Assembly: GCA_033065855.1 (NCBI GenBank)
Contig: JAVXUO010000437.1
Span: forward strand, 186,001-250,000
Origin: Escallonia rubra
Lineage: Eukaryota; Streptophyta; Magnoliopsida; Escalloniales; Escalloniaceae
Reading direction: 5' to 3'
DNA length: 64,000 nt
Part shown: positions 37,137 to 47,351 of the stretch, in pieces
How positions within the stretch are numbered: position 1 is the stretch's first letter
How the letters are laid out: each line of letters begins with the position of its first letter
The notes under the pieces: model-generated
Told to the model about the DNA's origin: nothing
Seen by the model: the letters and a program-made list of their open reading frames with translations, nothing else
Database searches by the model: none
Made by a program: the position numbers and the translations under genes

Positions 37137-38352
37137 GGGTAAATTACACAAAACTCCCATGAGGTTTGCCATAATTACACCCCCCAAACTTTGAAAATTA
37201 CACTCCGTTCCCTTGAGGTTTGTACCTGCATTACATACAATTACACACTTTTAACGGTAGGTCCAACTCCATTTCAAGATTCCCTGACACACTACTTTAT
37301 GTAATTTTTATACCCAAAATACCCCATATTTGTTTTTTATACACCTATGTGGCCTCATTGTTGGTGGCGAATTTTGGTGGTGAAGGGCTGACCCACCACC
37401 ACCATCTTAGGTCACCGTGACACTACAGCGGCGACGCCATTTGGAATGAACATAGCCCTGCAACCACTCTCGTGGAATAAGCCTATTTAACTGCCAATTC
37501 GCAAGAAGAAAATCACCGGTCTTAAACGAGAAGATGGATCTAATTAGCTTTTTGGGAAATTTCCATACGGATCTCTTGCGGGAATGATTTGGAAGATCCA
37601 AAACCCCGATGCTGTCCATGGCTGGTGAGAACAATGTCTGGTGGCGATTGATCGAGGCGCTGGGCAGTTTGTTTGGTGGAGGCACCGGCCGGAGTTGCTC
37701 GCTAGTGACTGAAAGTGGCCGGTGGGTAGTGATCACATAACAGCCACTGAGGTGTTGGGCGATGGCGCTCGGTGAAGGTGTGGCTGGAGTTGATCATCGG
37801 TGATCGAATCCATGGCCGACAGTGGGGTTGCCACGAGGTGGGAGTGGCGCCGCCGCTCTACGGCCGGCTGCTGTCTCCTTTCCTTTCTGTTCTCTATCTC
37901 TTTCTCTCAAACTCTTTTTTTTTGTTCTTTCATTTTAATTTTAACGCAAGCTGATTTTTTTTTTCCCAAATCTTGCTATCTTTTTTCAACAAATTTCTCT
38001 CTGCCATCTAAAAATAGCCAAACAAAGATTTACACTCCGTTCCCCTTTGTTCTTTATACACCTATGAGTGTAATTAAGGCAAACCTCAGGGGAGTTTTGT
38101 GTAATTTGCAAAAGTCAGATGTGCATTTCATTAACCTCCATTTGTTAAAGTTAGTAGGATCTGATGTTAAAGAACAAGTTTTTCCTCCAATTCCCAAGAG
38201 CAAGTTTTCCCTCCAAATTTCAAGAAAATATTGTCTGAGGGGCATTCATGTCTTTTTGCATTACAACACCGTTAACACCGTAAGAGAAAAAGTTACTTTT
38301 TGATCGGAGTGTAATTATGACAAACCTCAGGGGAGTTTTGTGTAATTTACCC
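37137..38352. mobile_element. MULE-type element B, 1216 bp
   Basis: Terminal inverted repeats run over 30 bp with one mismatch in the first 32, beginning GGGTAAATTACACAAAACTC. A perfect 9-bp target duplication AAATAACAT lies at 37128-37136 and 38353-38361, diagnostic of Mutator-like elements. Its interior is non-repetitive, with a minus-strand open frame (37736-37407) containing VWKFPKKLIRSIFSF and NWQLNRLIPREWLQGY. I do not recognise it, but it could be a captured exon. Confidence 0.9.
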
Positions 38353-38390
38353 AAATAACATAAGGTACCGAACTCACAATAATTACATAT

Positions 38391-38435
38391 CAGACGGTTT
38401 GGGTTTGAGAAACCAGACGGTTTGGGTTTGAGAAA
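38391..38435. repeat. 23-bp tandem duplication
   Basis: 38391-38413 is repeated at 38414-38435 (CAGACGGTTTGGGTTTGAGA), just outside MULE-type element B. Confidence 0.85.
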
Positions 38436-38439
38436 GTGT

Positions 38440-39576
38440 GGCTCTCAGCAAAATAGGGCGTTCTGAAAGCACCCAGCCGATCATTATTCTTGTAGTTATT
38501 TGGAAGATCTAAACTAGTTTTTGTGCCGTGCATTTTCTTAACGTATCTGTACATTTTACAACCGGTCAAAACGGTCCAAGTTAAGCCAACGACATCTTAT
38601 CCATGGAAGCAAGCTCTGTAACGCCAAGCGTGGCAATACAACAACCAAAGAAACCACCACACTCTTGTTCTTGGAGTTGATTTAACATTCAAGTGTTGTT
38701 TCATGTTAAAACTTTCTCGACTTATTTTAATGGTAATAAAGGACTTGTTCTAGAACCGCTCCTGCGATTAGTTACTTTGTTGTGTCCCTATGAATTTAGC
38801 TTATCCTCCTTGTTGTCCTTGGTATTGATTTGTGAAAAAGGTAGGGTTTTTTTCTTCCTATCTAATCGTTGATTCCATGCTCATCGGTGTTTACTAATAG
38901 GATTCTTTACCCATGCTTATTGTGTATCTTTTCCGTTCTTTGGCTCAATTTGCTCTTTGTATCCCCATATTTGGTCTTTTAATCTTTCTTGCTTCCCTCA
39001 CTTGGTCCATCTTATTGGTGGTGGTGGTTTGTAGAAAGGAAGAAAATAGAACAGGTTAATTGCCTGTGAGGCGTTTATATGGAAGACAGACAATATCTAT
39101 TCTTGCAAAGCTTCGCGTCAACTTGTTTGCGGGTGCTAGCAACGTTGGTTCCACTTCCCCCTCCCCCGCGATCTTGTTGATTGGCATCACATTTGTGAGG
39201 TGTTTACGGTGTTAGGTTCTTCGTCGAGTTTGTTCGCAAGCATTTATCGGTATTTCTGCGCAATGAGTGAGTTCATGTTGCGGTGGTGCGTGGTTTCAAG
39301 GTGGTCATTGGGTAGCTGGAGCGACATGGTAGTAATGCATACTTGCTTTGACGGGATGGCTCGAGTCATATTTTGGAGGAACCTTTGTTGGTGTGAGGAG
39401 AGGTCGTACCCGCCTAGATCTACTGGCCACCAATAAATTGCTTTTGGCATTAAAAAGGGCTGACTTGCGTCAATCTTCTTGTTTATCTCCTTCATGTATT
39501 TTGCCTCATTAGGAGGGTGCTCCGTAGATTGCCGGCGCTAGTTTTAGTCGGAGGATGAAGGCCTCCTGTTGTTGGT
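38440..39576. other. Intergenic, no gene recognised
   Basis: T/G-rich sequence with only short open frames and no domain or terminal repeat. Confidence 0.4.
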
Positions 39577-39592
39577 CAAACTGTCCGTTATC

Positions 39593-40511
39593 TTTTTTTT
39601 TTGGTGCAAAGGAAATTAAATTAAAACTTAAAGTTAGTTACATAACTGGACTTGATTGGCCCTTGCAGTATCCTGTCTTAACAAAGGAATCAGGTCTACT
39701 GGGGGTTGTTCAAGAAAAACAAAATCCCTGTCTTGTTTCGTTCCCAGGTGTTTTAGTTTATCTGCACACTTGTTTCCTTCTCTTGGAACGTAGATTATAG
39801 TAGAGCCTGTGACTTTCATTAGAAAACGGCAGTCCAGGATCAGAAAGCTCAGAGGGTGCCATGGGTTGTTTTCTTTGGTTACCAGATCTGTGGCAACTTG
39901 AGAATTTGTTTCCAGGGTAGTCTCTTGGAATCCTTTATCTTTGATTACTTGAAGCCCTTTTAGAATACCATGTAGCTCTGCTTCCAGCGCATCGCAAAGT
40001 GGTAGGTGGCCAACAAATCCTCCCATCCAGTTGCCTTTGTCATCCCGTATCAGACCTCCAAATCCGACCTGATCCTCGTTGCAGTAGCTTCCATCTGTAT
40101 TTATCTTCACTTTACCTGCATTAGGAAAACACCATTTAATCAGTTTTGGTTCTTTAATTAAGTTCTGCCTTAGATTCAACCTTTTGAAGGCTTCCATAAC
40201 TTCCTTGGCCATATCTAAGACATATTTTCATGAGTAATCTTCGTTAGTGATCAGTCCTTCTATGCTCTCTTTGTTTCTATCCTCCCATATCTGCCAAAGA
40301 CTAGCGCTAAAAATATATTTCCATTCAATTCCACCAAACTCAATATTCCCATCCTTGACAGTATTATGCTGGAGCCATTCCTCGTTACTTTGGTTGAAAG
40401 TTAGTTGAAGTTGACCAGAAGTCATACATCTCTTCCAAATAGCATCAGCTTTGGGACAATTTTTGATTATATGGGTAGTGGTTTCGGGTTCTTGCTTACG
40501 TCTCTTGCTTC
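39593..40511 (-). mobile_element. 5'-truncated LINE with RNase H domain, 919 bp
   Basis: The poly-T at 39593-39602 is the poly-A tail of a minus-strand insertion. Flanking 16-mers CAAACTGTCCGTTATC (39577-39592) and CAAACTGCCCGTTATC (40512-40527) differ at one base and form the target duplication. The coding remnant starts within zf-RVT (KQEPETTTHIIKNCPKADAIW) and runs into RNase H. Confidence 0.9.
39634..40511 (-). pseudogene. LINE ORF2 C-terminus: zf-RVT end plus RNase H
   Basis: From 40511 down the frame reads KQEPETTTH...CPKADAIWKRC, then SLWQIWEDRNKE, a stop near 40228, then a 192-codon open frame (40212-39634). That frame shows RNase H features: VKINTDGSYC (first catalytic Asp), GFGGLIRDDKGNWMGGF, ALEAELHGILKGLQ (Glu), TLETNSQVATDLV (Asp replaced by Asn in the usual E-x-D position) and YVPREGNKCAD (final Asp). 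This matches the RVT_3-type RNase H of plant LINEs. Isolated, truncated and not expected to be functional. Confidence 0.85.
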
Positions 40512-40527
40512 CAAACTGCCCGTTATC

Positions 40528-41007
40528 GTGCTTGGTGGTGAATGTCTTTAAGATGTCAAATCTCCCGTTTGTTCCGAGAGCGCTTACTCAATATTCCTTT
40601 TTGTCTAGCCACTTTTCTTACTAATTGTAATATTGTATTGTTTCCTCCCAAAGAAATACTGTTGCTACCTACGGGATGCGGTATACTTTACTGTAGGGCA
40701 ACTAAGAATAAGAAAAAGAACAGTACGAAAATGCGAGAAAGGTGGGGTCATGCTGGTGGGTGCGGATGGAAAAGGCTGCAGCAAGAAAAAGAGGAGCATG
40801 GAAATGGAAATCAAAAGGTCCGGTCTCCTTTATTTTGTGTCTTGTCACAATCTTTGCTCCCTTTACCCCCACACGTAGGCACACGCAAACACCTTTTAAT
40901 TCTCACACAGTCGTAAAGTTTTTTTATTTTTATTTATTTCAGATAAATGAGATGAGTTATTAGTTTTACTTCTTGCTTGTTGTTAAAAGACCAACTCTTA
41001 TCACTCA
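40528..41007. other. Intergenic, no gene recognised
   Basis: Spacer between the LINE and the Pack-MULE. Small overlapping frames on both strands lack domains. Confidence 0.4.
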
Positions 41008-41253
41008 TATATATTTGGGTTAATTACTCTCGGCACCCCTGAGGTTTACTCTAAATTACACACGGACCCCACTATCTTTGAAAATTACACTCAGTCCCAA
41101 AAATTTAAATTTCTTTGACGGGGTTAACGGCTGGTCATAAAAAGACCTTTCTGTCCTTTTATGACACCACCCTCACTTTTCTATTTCACTCCACACACTT
41201 TCACACTCCCACACGGCCACACGCACTCTCTCTCTCTCAAAAGCAAAGCAAAG

Positions 41254-41575
41254 CCATGGATGAGTTGAATGTCTCCGCATCTTCATCATCTTCAATAGTC
41301 TCCCTGTCTCAAGAACACCCACCAACCACCCTTCAACAAAAGCTGCAATTCATAGTCCAAAGCCAGCCAGACCTCTGGTCTTACGCCATCTTCTAGCAAA
41401 CATCAAGCGACGACAATGGCTGCCTCTCCTTATCTTGGGGAGACGGCCACTTTCAAGGCTTCACCAAAGACTCCAACAATCACAAGAACCACCCAACCGC
41501 TTCCCACTCCGACCGCAGAAGATCCGTCAGAGGATCCATCCAAGCCCTAATCCACGAATACCCGGAAGAGCAGAG
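41254..41575 (+). pseudogene. Captured bHLH-MYC N-terminal domain fragment
   Basis: Starting MDELNVSASSSSS, the frame reads LQQKLQFIVQSQPDLWSYAIF, a TAG where the family has Trp (IFWQTS), then SSDDNGCLSLSWGDGHFQGFTK and later GSIQALIHE. This is the start of the bHLH-MYC_N domain of MYC2/bHLH14-type jasmonate-pathway transcription factors. The rest, including the bHLH DNA-binding domain, is absent. A second frame across the same DNA, from 41435, runs without a stop into the COPT frame, so a 210-aa chimeric ORF (41435-42067) also exists, though its first 70 residues are out of frame with the MYC domain. Confidence 0.85.
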
Positions 41576-41650
41576 AGAATCTCCATTTTCGTGTTGAAAC
41601 CCTACAAGTACCATCCATGTAGTCACCCACCCAGTTCACAAAAACACGAT

Positions 41651-42067
41651 ATGAGCCCTATTGCGGTGGCGATACGCCACAACTACAGTAACACAGGCGA
41701 TGGCACCCACCCGCACCACAAGATATTGCACACGGCGTTCTACTGGGGCACAGAAGCCGAAATCATGTTCCCGGGTTGGCCCGGAAAGAGCCCTGGTATG
41801 TATGCCTTGGCCCTGGTTTTCGTGTTCACTTTGGCAGTGCTGGTGGAGGGCCTTTCTCACTGTACCGTCGTCAAACCCGGTTCGAACCGGGTCGCCGGAG
41901 GTTTCTTCCAGACTGGGATCTTTGCGGTCCGGGCCGGACTGGCTTACATGGTGATGCTGGCCGTCATGTCTTACAATGCCGGTGTGTTCTTGGTGGCTGT
42001 TGCGGGTCATGCAGTCGGGTTCGCCGTTTTTAGGAGTTTCGGCTTCAGGAGAGGCTCAGATTCATGA
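41651..42067 (+). CDS. COPT/Ctr-type copper transporter ORF inside the Pack-MULE
   Basis: 138 aa, uninterrupted. The N-terminus is His-bearing (HNYSN, THPHHKILH), not Met-rich. Then AFYWGTEAEIMFPGWPGKSPGMYALALVFVFTLAVLVEGLSH matches the first COPT transmembrane region. AGLAYMVMLAVMSYNAGVFLVAVAGHAVGF holds the TM2 MxxxM signature (MLAVM) and the small-residue GxxxG-like packing of TM3. Plant COPT genes are usually intronless and 130-170 aa, so a nearly whole gene could be captured in one piece. Functional members form trimers that import Cu(I). Whether this copy is expressed is unknown: it has no evident promoter of its own beyond the MULE end, and it lacks the CxC-type C-terminus of many COPTs. 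Confidence 0.8.
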   Translation: MSPIAVAIRHNYSNTGDGTHPHHKILHTAFYWGTEAEIMFPGWPGKSPGMYALALVFVFTLAVLVEGLSHCTVVKPGSNRVAGGFFQTGIFAVRAGLAYMVMLAVMSYNAGVFLVAVAGHAVGFAVFRSFGFRRGSDS

Positions 42068-42615
42068 CCTTGATGGGTTGACCCGCTTAAATTATGGGCT
42101 TTTATTTCTGATTTTTTTGGTCTTGGGATTTCGTTTGTTGAATATTTACATTGAAGGAAAAATAAAAAAGAATGGAAATAAAAGGCAATTATCTGTCACT
42201 TTGGAGAAATGGGTCTGAAGAGAAAGAGAATGAAGAAGAAGAAGAATAAAAACCCTAAGGGTAAGAGGGGTTTTATTCAAGAAAGGGAGGGCATTTTGGG
42301 GATGAAAAATCCAAAAAGTAAAGTGTCAGACCATCTTTCGACGGAGTTAGGGTCTCCGTCAATTTTTTGGGGCTCCGTGAAATGCGGGTACAAACCTCAG
42401 GGTAGTGGAGTGTAATTTTCAAAATGTATGGGGGTCCAAGTGTAATTTAGGGTAAACCTCAGGGGTGCCGAGAGTAATTAACCCTATATATTTTTAACTA
42501 TTAAAACTGATTGAAGTAGCATCTCTTATAGGGAATTGGATCGAAAAATATATAAAATACGATCTTCAAAAAGAGTCCCAATACTAAGAGCGAGGTCCAT
42601 TTGCGTTGGTTCTAC

Positions 42616-43240
42616 TAGGGGTGAGTATAATTCGGTTGGTTCGTTTTTTAGGCTTGTACAATCGAAACGGCCATCATTGATTTGGAAAAAAAAATCAAAT
42701 TGTAATTTTTTTTTTTTTGAAGGTGAAAACTGAAATTGTATATGACCCTGTCGGTATGGAAATTCGAACTCTACCACCCATTGGGGTTCAATCAAATTGT
42801 AGCTGAACAGTTCAGTTTCAACAGTTTGAATGGATATAACGGATTGGATTATATGGATCGACCGATTCGAACTTGTAGTAATTTTTGGACTTGTGTTTGC
42901 ATATTTGATCATTGACTATTGGGATTGGTAATAAACATCATCATAAGTTTTCTCCAGCCTACCTATTGAAATTAGGTATAGTTGACTTGTATATGTTGTG
43001 GTCAAAACATATGTACGGTAAAAACTAGATAAGAACTAAGACTAGATTATGATCTAATTCTTTTATATATATATAAAAAATATATATATATATATATATA
43101 TATATAGGTTTGGTTTGTAACGTTTCAAAAAAATCAAATCGAACCAACCGAACTAAACATTCGATTTGGAAAAAAATCAAAACGATGGGTTCTTTTAATT
43201 GATTTGTGACTGGTCAGATTGGTCGATTTCGGTTTTGACC
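42616..43240. mobile_element. hAT-like MITE remnant (TAGGGGTGAG family)
   Basis: It begins TAGGGGTGAGTATAATTCGG, the same terminus as 58078. Subterminal TCGGTT/CGATTTCGG motifs reappear at about 43130-43240, but no right inverted repeat is recognisable. It contains a TA microsatellite at about 43078-43107. Confidence 0.5.
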
Positions 43241-43259
43241 TGTTTAAACGTTCATAATC

Positions 43260-44170
43260 ATTTTTGGGTGTTAGCAAATTCACCTTGATGGGAGGGAGGG
43301 AGGGAGGGACGGGGGGTGTTAAGGACGTGAGAGAAAGGAAGATGAGGAGGAGATGGGCACTACGTGGGCCTCCTTATCATCCTCACAAACATGGAAGCTG
43401 AGGAGGAATGAGTTGCAGCTAGGTTTTATAAAGAGAGAAAAAAGAGAGAAGTAAGTTTAGAATTTGGGGTTCTCGAAAAGTTACTCCCTTCCATTCACTC
43501 TACCCTCATATTTGAGAGGTTTTTAGATCTGTTGTTGTCACCGGACCTCTGATTTGATTAGTTCGGTGAAAAAACTCCAATTTGGGTCTGAGACGGCGAG
43601 GTTGTGACTATAAGATGCTAGATCTATTCGAGTTGGAGGATGCACATTCCCTTCGAGTTTTAGATCGCTTTGATCCGGCCTTGAGAGGTTTTTCACCCAC
43701 CTTCTTTAGCTCCGATGTAAAACCGTGGCAGTACTATAAATTGCCATTTTATGTAACCTTAATAATTGATTCGATATTTGTGTCAAATCTGCTTGGTTAT
43801 ACTTAGTTTGAACCCAAACAATGATATTCCCTGTTATCTGTTTGATTTCCCTCAAGGCTATGTTGGCCATGTTGTGTCCAGGGCTAATCGTTTGATTACT
43901 CTCTTGTCATGTTTTTTTTTGGTCTAATGGAATTTAGTTCAACAAAAACAAAACGGAAAACATTTTTAGCCTACAAGTTTACATGGAATGACAGGACGAG
44001 CCGAACAGTAGACAACGAGGAGCCCTGACAGGTAAAATTTGTCCTTAAAAGGTAGTTTTGTCACAAAACTTTACAGTAAAATTCCATCTTTGGAGACAAA
44101 TGAACAAACTTTACAAGAGAATTTTTTAATAAAACTTTGTAATAAGTATTTTTGCAATACCAATGCTAAT
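43260..44170. other. Intergenic, no gene recognised
   Basis: A GGGA repeat occurs at about 43290-43312. A 74-codon open frame (43582-43806) shows no known domain. Confidence 0.4.
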
Positions 44171-44172
44171 TA

Positions 44173-44535
44173 TTAAAGTTATATCGCACGTCTGCTAAAA
44201 ATAATCTACCTAGTGGGCTTATTCTTCCTATGAGTATGTTTTTGGGTTAGACACCAAAATTTAATATGGTATCAAAGCGAGACCCACCACCTATTTCGTT
44301 ATTTTCATCCTTATGCCGTAAGTTGGATCGAGACTCTTTATCCTCATCCTCATCGAGGCTCTTTAATCTCATTCTCATTCCGTAATTCGGATCGAGATTT
44401 TATGATGTTCTTGGTTATCAACTAATCCATGTTGCACGTGAGAGCGGGTGTTTAAGTTATATCTCACGTCGACAAAAATTAAATCGTAAATCTGCTTCTT
44501 ATACCTCGTGGCCTTATGTTTCCTATGAGCAGACT
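44173..44535 (+). mobile_element. TRIM remnant
   Basis: The left LTR (about 44173-44266) and a partial right LTR (44449-44535) share AAGTTATATC.CACGTC and CTATGAG. A TGGTATCAAAGC primer-binding site lies at 44267-44278, and the internal region ends GAGAGCGGG. It is related in layout and sequence to the TRIM array at 22126. Treated as a fossil. Confidence 0.65.
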
Positions 44536-44659
44536 TTAATTAGTTATATTGAATTGTCATTAATGCTTCTTAACATACATCAACAGGTTAAGACTTACAT
44601 GACCCTTTAAACTCAAATAAATGAATTGAAAAAAAAATAAGAACAAACTTTGGCTCATA

Positions 44660-44865
44660 TTCGGGTTGAAAGAATCTTCCTCCGACCCCGTGTAAAGTGA
44701 CAATTAATAGTTGCTAAATGTTTGTAGTAACTTTTCTTCTAATACTTTCATCGACAATTATTAACACTACTTTTGTAGCGTCACTAAATAAAAGTCACTA
44801 TAAACATTTAGAGACGATTGATTGTCGCTATATGAGGGGGTAAGAGAAAAATTCCTCCAACCAGA
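44660..44865. mobile_element. Foldback MITE, about 200 bp
   Basis: The left arm (CCTCCGACCCCGTGTAAAGTGACAA, then TTGCTAAATGTTTGTAGT) pairs imperfectly with the right arm read in reverse (CTTACCCCCTCATATAGCGACAA, then CTCTAAATGTTTATAGT). No coding capacity. Target duplication not resolved. Confidence 0.55.
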
Positions 44866-44869
44866 GTAA

Positions 44870-46661
44870 CAGTCAATTTTTTTCCAAAAAATAAAATGAC
44901 CTAGTATGGAAGGCGGATTGCCTTGTAAATTCTCTTCTGTGCATAGGGAGTGCCCCCGTTGTATTACCGACAGTTTTAATTCCAAGAGGCGTAAACTTTC
45001 TAAAACTTTAATGTCTGGTTTTATGTTTTCGTGAAACTTTAGCTTTGTTTTCTTTTTTCTTTTAAAAAAAAAATTTGTTTTGAGAAATAGTAAATTTAAA
45101 CATCATTTGTTGCAAATATATTGTTAGAATTTAATGCACTCATTTGGGCATGATATTCAATTCAGATAACATTATATGAAGATGTTTTCATGTTTCCAAT
45201 AATTGAATTTGATTGGATTTTCACTACTGCTTGTATTTCCGAAAATGGTAAACATACTAGGTAATACATGATTTTTACTTTCTCCAAAAAAGATACATAT
45301 TTTTTGGGTTTTAAAAAGCATGAAAATTTTAAAAAATATATGGTAACAAGCAACGTGTAAAAGATGCAAATGGCTTTCGCGTTCTATGATCTCACATTTT
45401 GCTTGAATAACACAGCAATATATATATCCATAATAGAGCTCTCCTGCTATCTGTTTGAGTGACTAACTAATTCTGATTAGGTCCATTTTCAAAATCATAA
45501 TGACTTCTGTATAAACGAAGGTAATACGTAATGGATCGAAGTAGATTGTACAGTTTACTAGGAGCAAGTAGGAAAGCTTTACGATTGTTCGACATGAGTA
45601 ATCAGTTTGAGTCCTCAACGAAGCCCATATATGGTCACGAAATCCCTACGCTTTGATAGAATATAGCAAGATTCTCGAATAATTCACATCACTGTTGTTC
45701 CTCCTTTTGCTCCTCAGCGTACGGGGTATTAGTAGCCGTTTCCACACAACCTGCTTGTAGTGTACTACTAGTATCTTTTTTGTTGCTAAAAATATCATAA
45801 TCGTAAAGTTTTGATTCAATCGGTAAAAAATATTGTGCCTCGAAAATTTACAAAGGCACTATATACGTCTGAGTTATGGATTTCAGCACTTATTTCCGGA
45901 CCGAAACGCACGAAAAACTAAGTGTGTAGAACACACCTAGGGCCGGCCGAACCAGCTCGTCATTGGTGTAATGTACTGGTATGGTTAAGAGCTATTACCA
46001 CACTGCAGTCAGAGTCCCAAGGCTTTTCGTTTGCAGGCCTTAACTCCAAAACCAATTTGTCCCAAACACCGGCTTTCAGTTGCCTCCAACGTCACTCTAT
46101 TGACCGCACCCGCCCCCCCCCCCACCCTCCTTTATTTCCATTCTCGCGCTTGCTTACTGAAAAGTAAATTTCAGACACTCCCACTTTTCATCCATTGTTA
46201 TTATATTCCTAGCCAAGAGATAACAGTGAAATATCACTCAAACAGTGGATGCCCTAACCAGAGGGAGCACGGATTACCGGCTACAACCGGTAAACCTGTC
46301 CTTAATGAACCGGAATAATGATGTTTACTCAGAAATGGAAAGCCCTTCCTTCAAGCTAGTATGTGTGTAAGACAGCCCAGCGTATAGCCCTTCTTTCTTC
46401 CCCCTTTTTTTTTTTCTTTTTTTCTTTCCTCTTTTAGCAGGCTGGGTAAATTCTGTCCACACCCTCTTCTTCCCCTCTTATCTTCTCCTCTGAACCAAAC
46501 CCCACAATCTAAGCTTGTTTTTATCCCGCCTTTTTACTTATATTAACACACCCAATTAAGCTTTGTGGCTAATACCGCCGACTGTGGTGGTATTGGAGGT
46601 GGATTTGAGGATTGATCGGCGATGTAGATCTTTGTTCTGTTGAGAGAAAAGTGTAGAAGAA
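44870..46661. other. Region upstream of the ZF-HD gene
   Basis: AT-rich up to about 45900, then pyrimidine-rich (46390-46500), the likely promoter and leader of the gene at 46662. TTATATTAA at about 46538 is a possible TATA element. No other gene seen. Confidence 0.4.
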
Positions 46662-47351
46662 ATGGAATTTGATGAACACGAAGACCAAGAGGAGGAAATT
46701 GGCGTACAGCTGCCGGCGGTTTTTGAGAGAACGGGGGGTGGAGAGATGGCGTCATCGTCGGCGAGGAAAGTAGCTGGTGGCAGCGGGGCATACAGGTACA
46801 GGGAGTGCTTGAAGAACCACGCGGTGGGCATCGGCGGGCACGCGGTGGACGGTTGCGGAGAGTTCATGGCGGCCGGGGAGGACGGGAGTCTAGACGCGTT
46901 GATATGCGCGGCGTGCAACTGCCACCGGAACTTCCACCGCAAGGAGACGGAGGGGGAAGGGTTCCACCAGCCCCTCCCCCACCACCAGCAGCTCTCGCCG
47001 CCGCCTTACTACCACCACCACCGCTCGGGCGGTCACCCCGCGGGGTACCTCCACGTGACGCCGGCCCGGCCGCTGGCGCTGCCGTCGGCGTCGCGTGAGG
47101 ACATGGAGGACATGTCCAACCCTAGCAGCAGCGGTGGTGGCGGTGGAAGCGGTTCGAAGAAGCGGTTCAGGACCAAGTTCACGCAGGAGCAGAAGGACAA
47201 GATGCTGGCGCTGGCGGAGCGGTTGGAATGGCGAATACAGAAGCAAGACGAGGCAGTTGTGCACCAATTTTGCGCCGAGACCGGCGTCAGGCGTCATGTG
47301 CTCAAAGTCTGGATGCACAACAACAAGCACACCCTTGGTAAAAAACCCTAA
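46662..47351 (+). CDS. ZF-HD (zinc finger-homeodomain) transcription factor
   Basis: 229 aa, intronless as is usual for ZF-HD genes. An acidic N-terminus ([12 protein letters not shown]) precedes the zinc-finger dimerisation domain at about residues 44-95: [24 protein letters not shown], then [14 protein letters not shown], with all expected Cys/His. A His/Pro-rich and Gly/Ser-rich linker follows (about 96-165). The homeodomain is at about 166-225 ([41 protein letters not shown]), with the plant ZF-HD WMHNNKH recognition helix in place of WFQNRR. Known members bind ATTA-containing sites as homo- or heterodimers in the nucleus and act in flower, stress and light responses. The start was chosen for the acidic leader and clean upstream CT-rich DNA; Met29 is a less likely alternative. 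Confidence 0.95.
   Translation: MEFDEHEDQEEEIGVQLPAVFERTGGGEMASSSARKVAGGSGAYRYRECLKNHAVGIGGHAVDGCGEFMAAGEDGSLDALICAACNCHRNFHRKETEGEGFHQPLPHHQQLSPPPYYHHHRSGGHPAGYLHVTPARPLALPSASREDMEDMSNPSSSGGGGGSGSKKRFRTKFTQEQKDKMLALAERLEWRIQKQDEAVVHQFCAETGVRRHVLKVWMHNNKHTLGKKP

Larger units (their letters stand above)
41017..42484. mobile_element. Pack-MULE carrying bHLH-MYC_N and COPT gene sequences, 1468 bp
   Basis: Terminal inverted repeats are identical for at least 36 bases (starting GGGTTAATTACTCTCGGCAC) and similar for about 80. They are flanked by a perfect 9-bp target duplication TATATATTT (41008-41016, 42485-42493). No MULE transposase is present. The interior instead holds a fragment of a bHLH-MYC transcription factor gene (about 41254-41575) followed by a COPT copper-transporter reading frame (41651-42067), both on the plus strand. 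Same TIR family as the elements at 34898 and 37137. Confidence 0.92.

Noticed and set aside
42750-42800. TTCGAACTC near an A/T-rich arm, resembling a tRNA T-loop
   Set aside because: No acceptor or anticodon stem could be paired around it.
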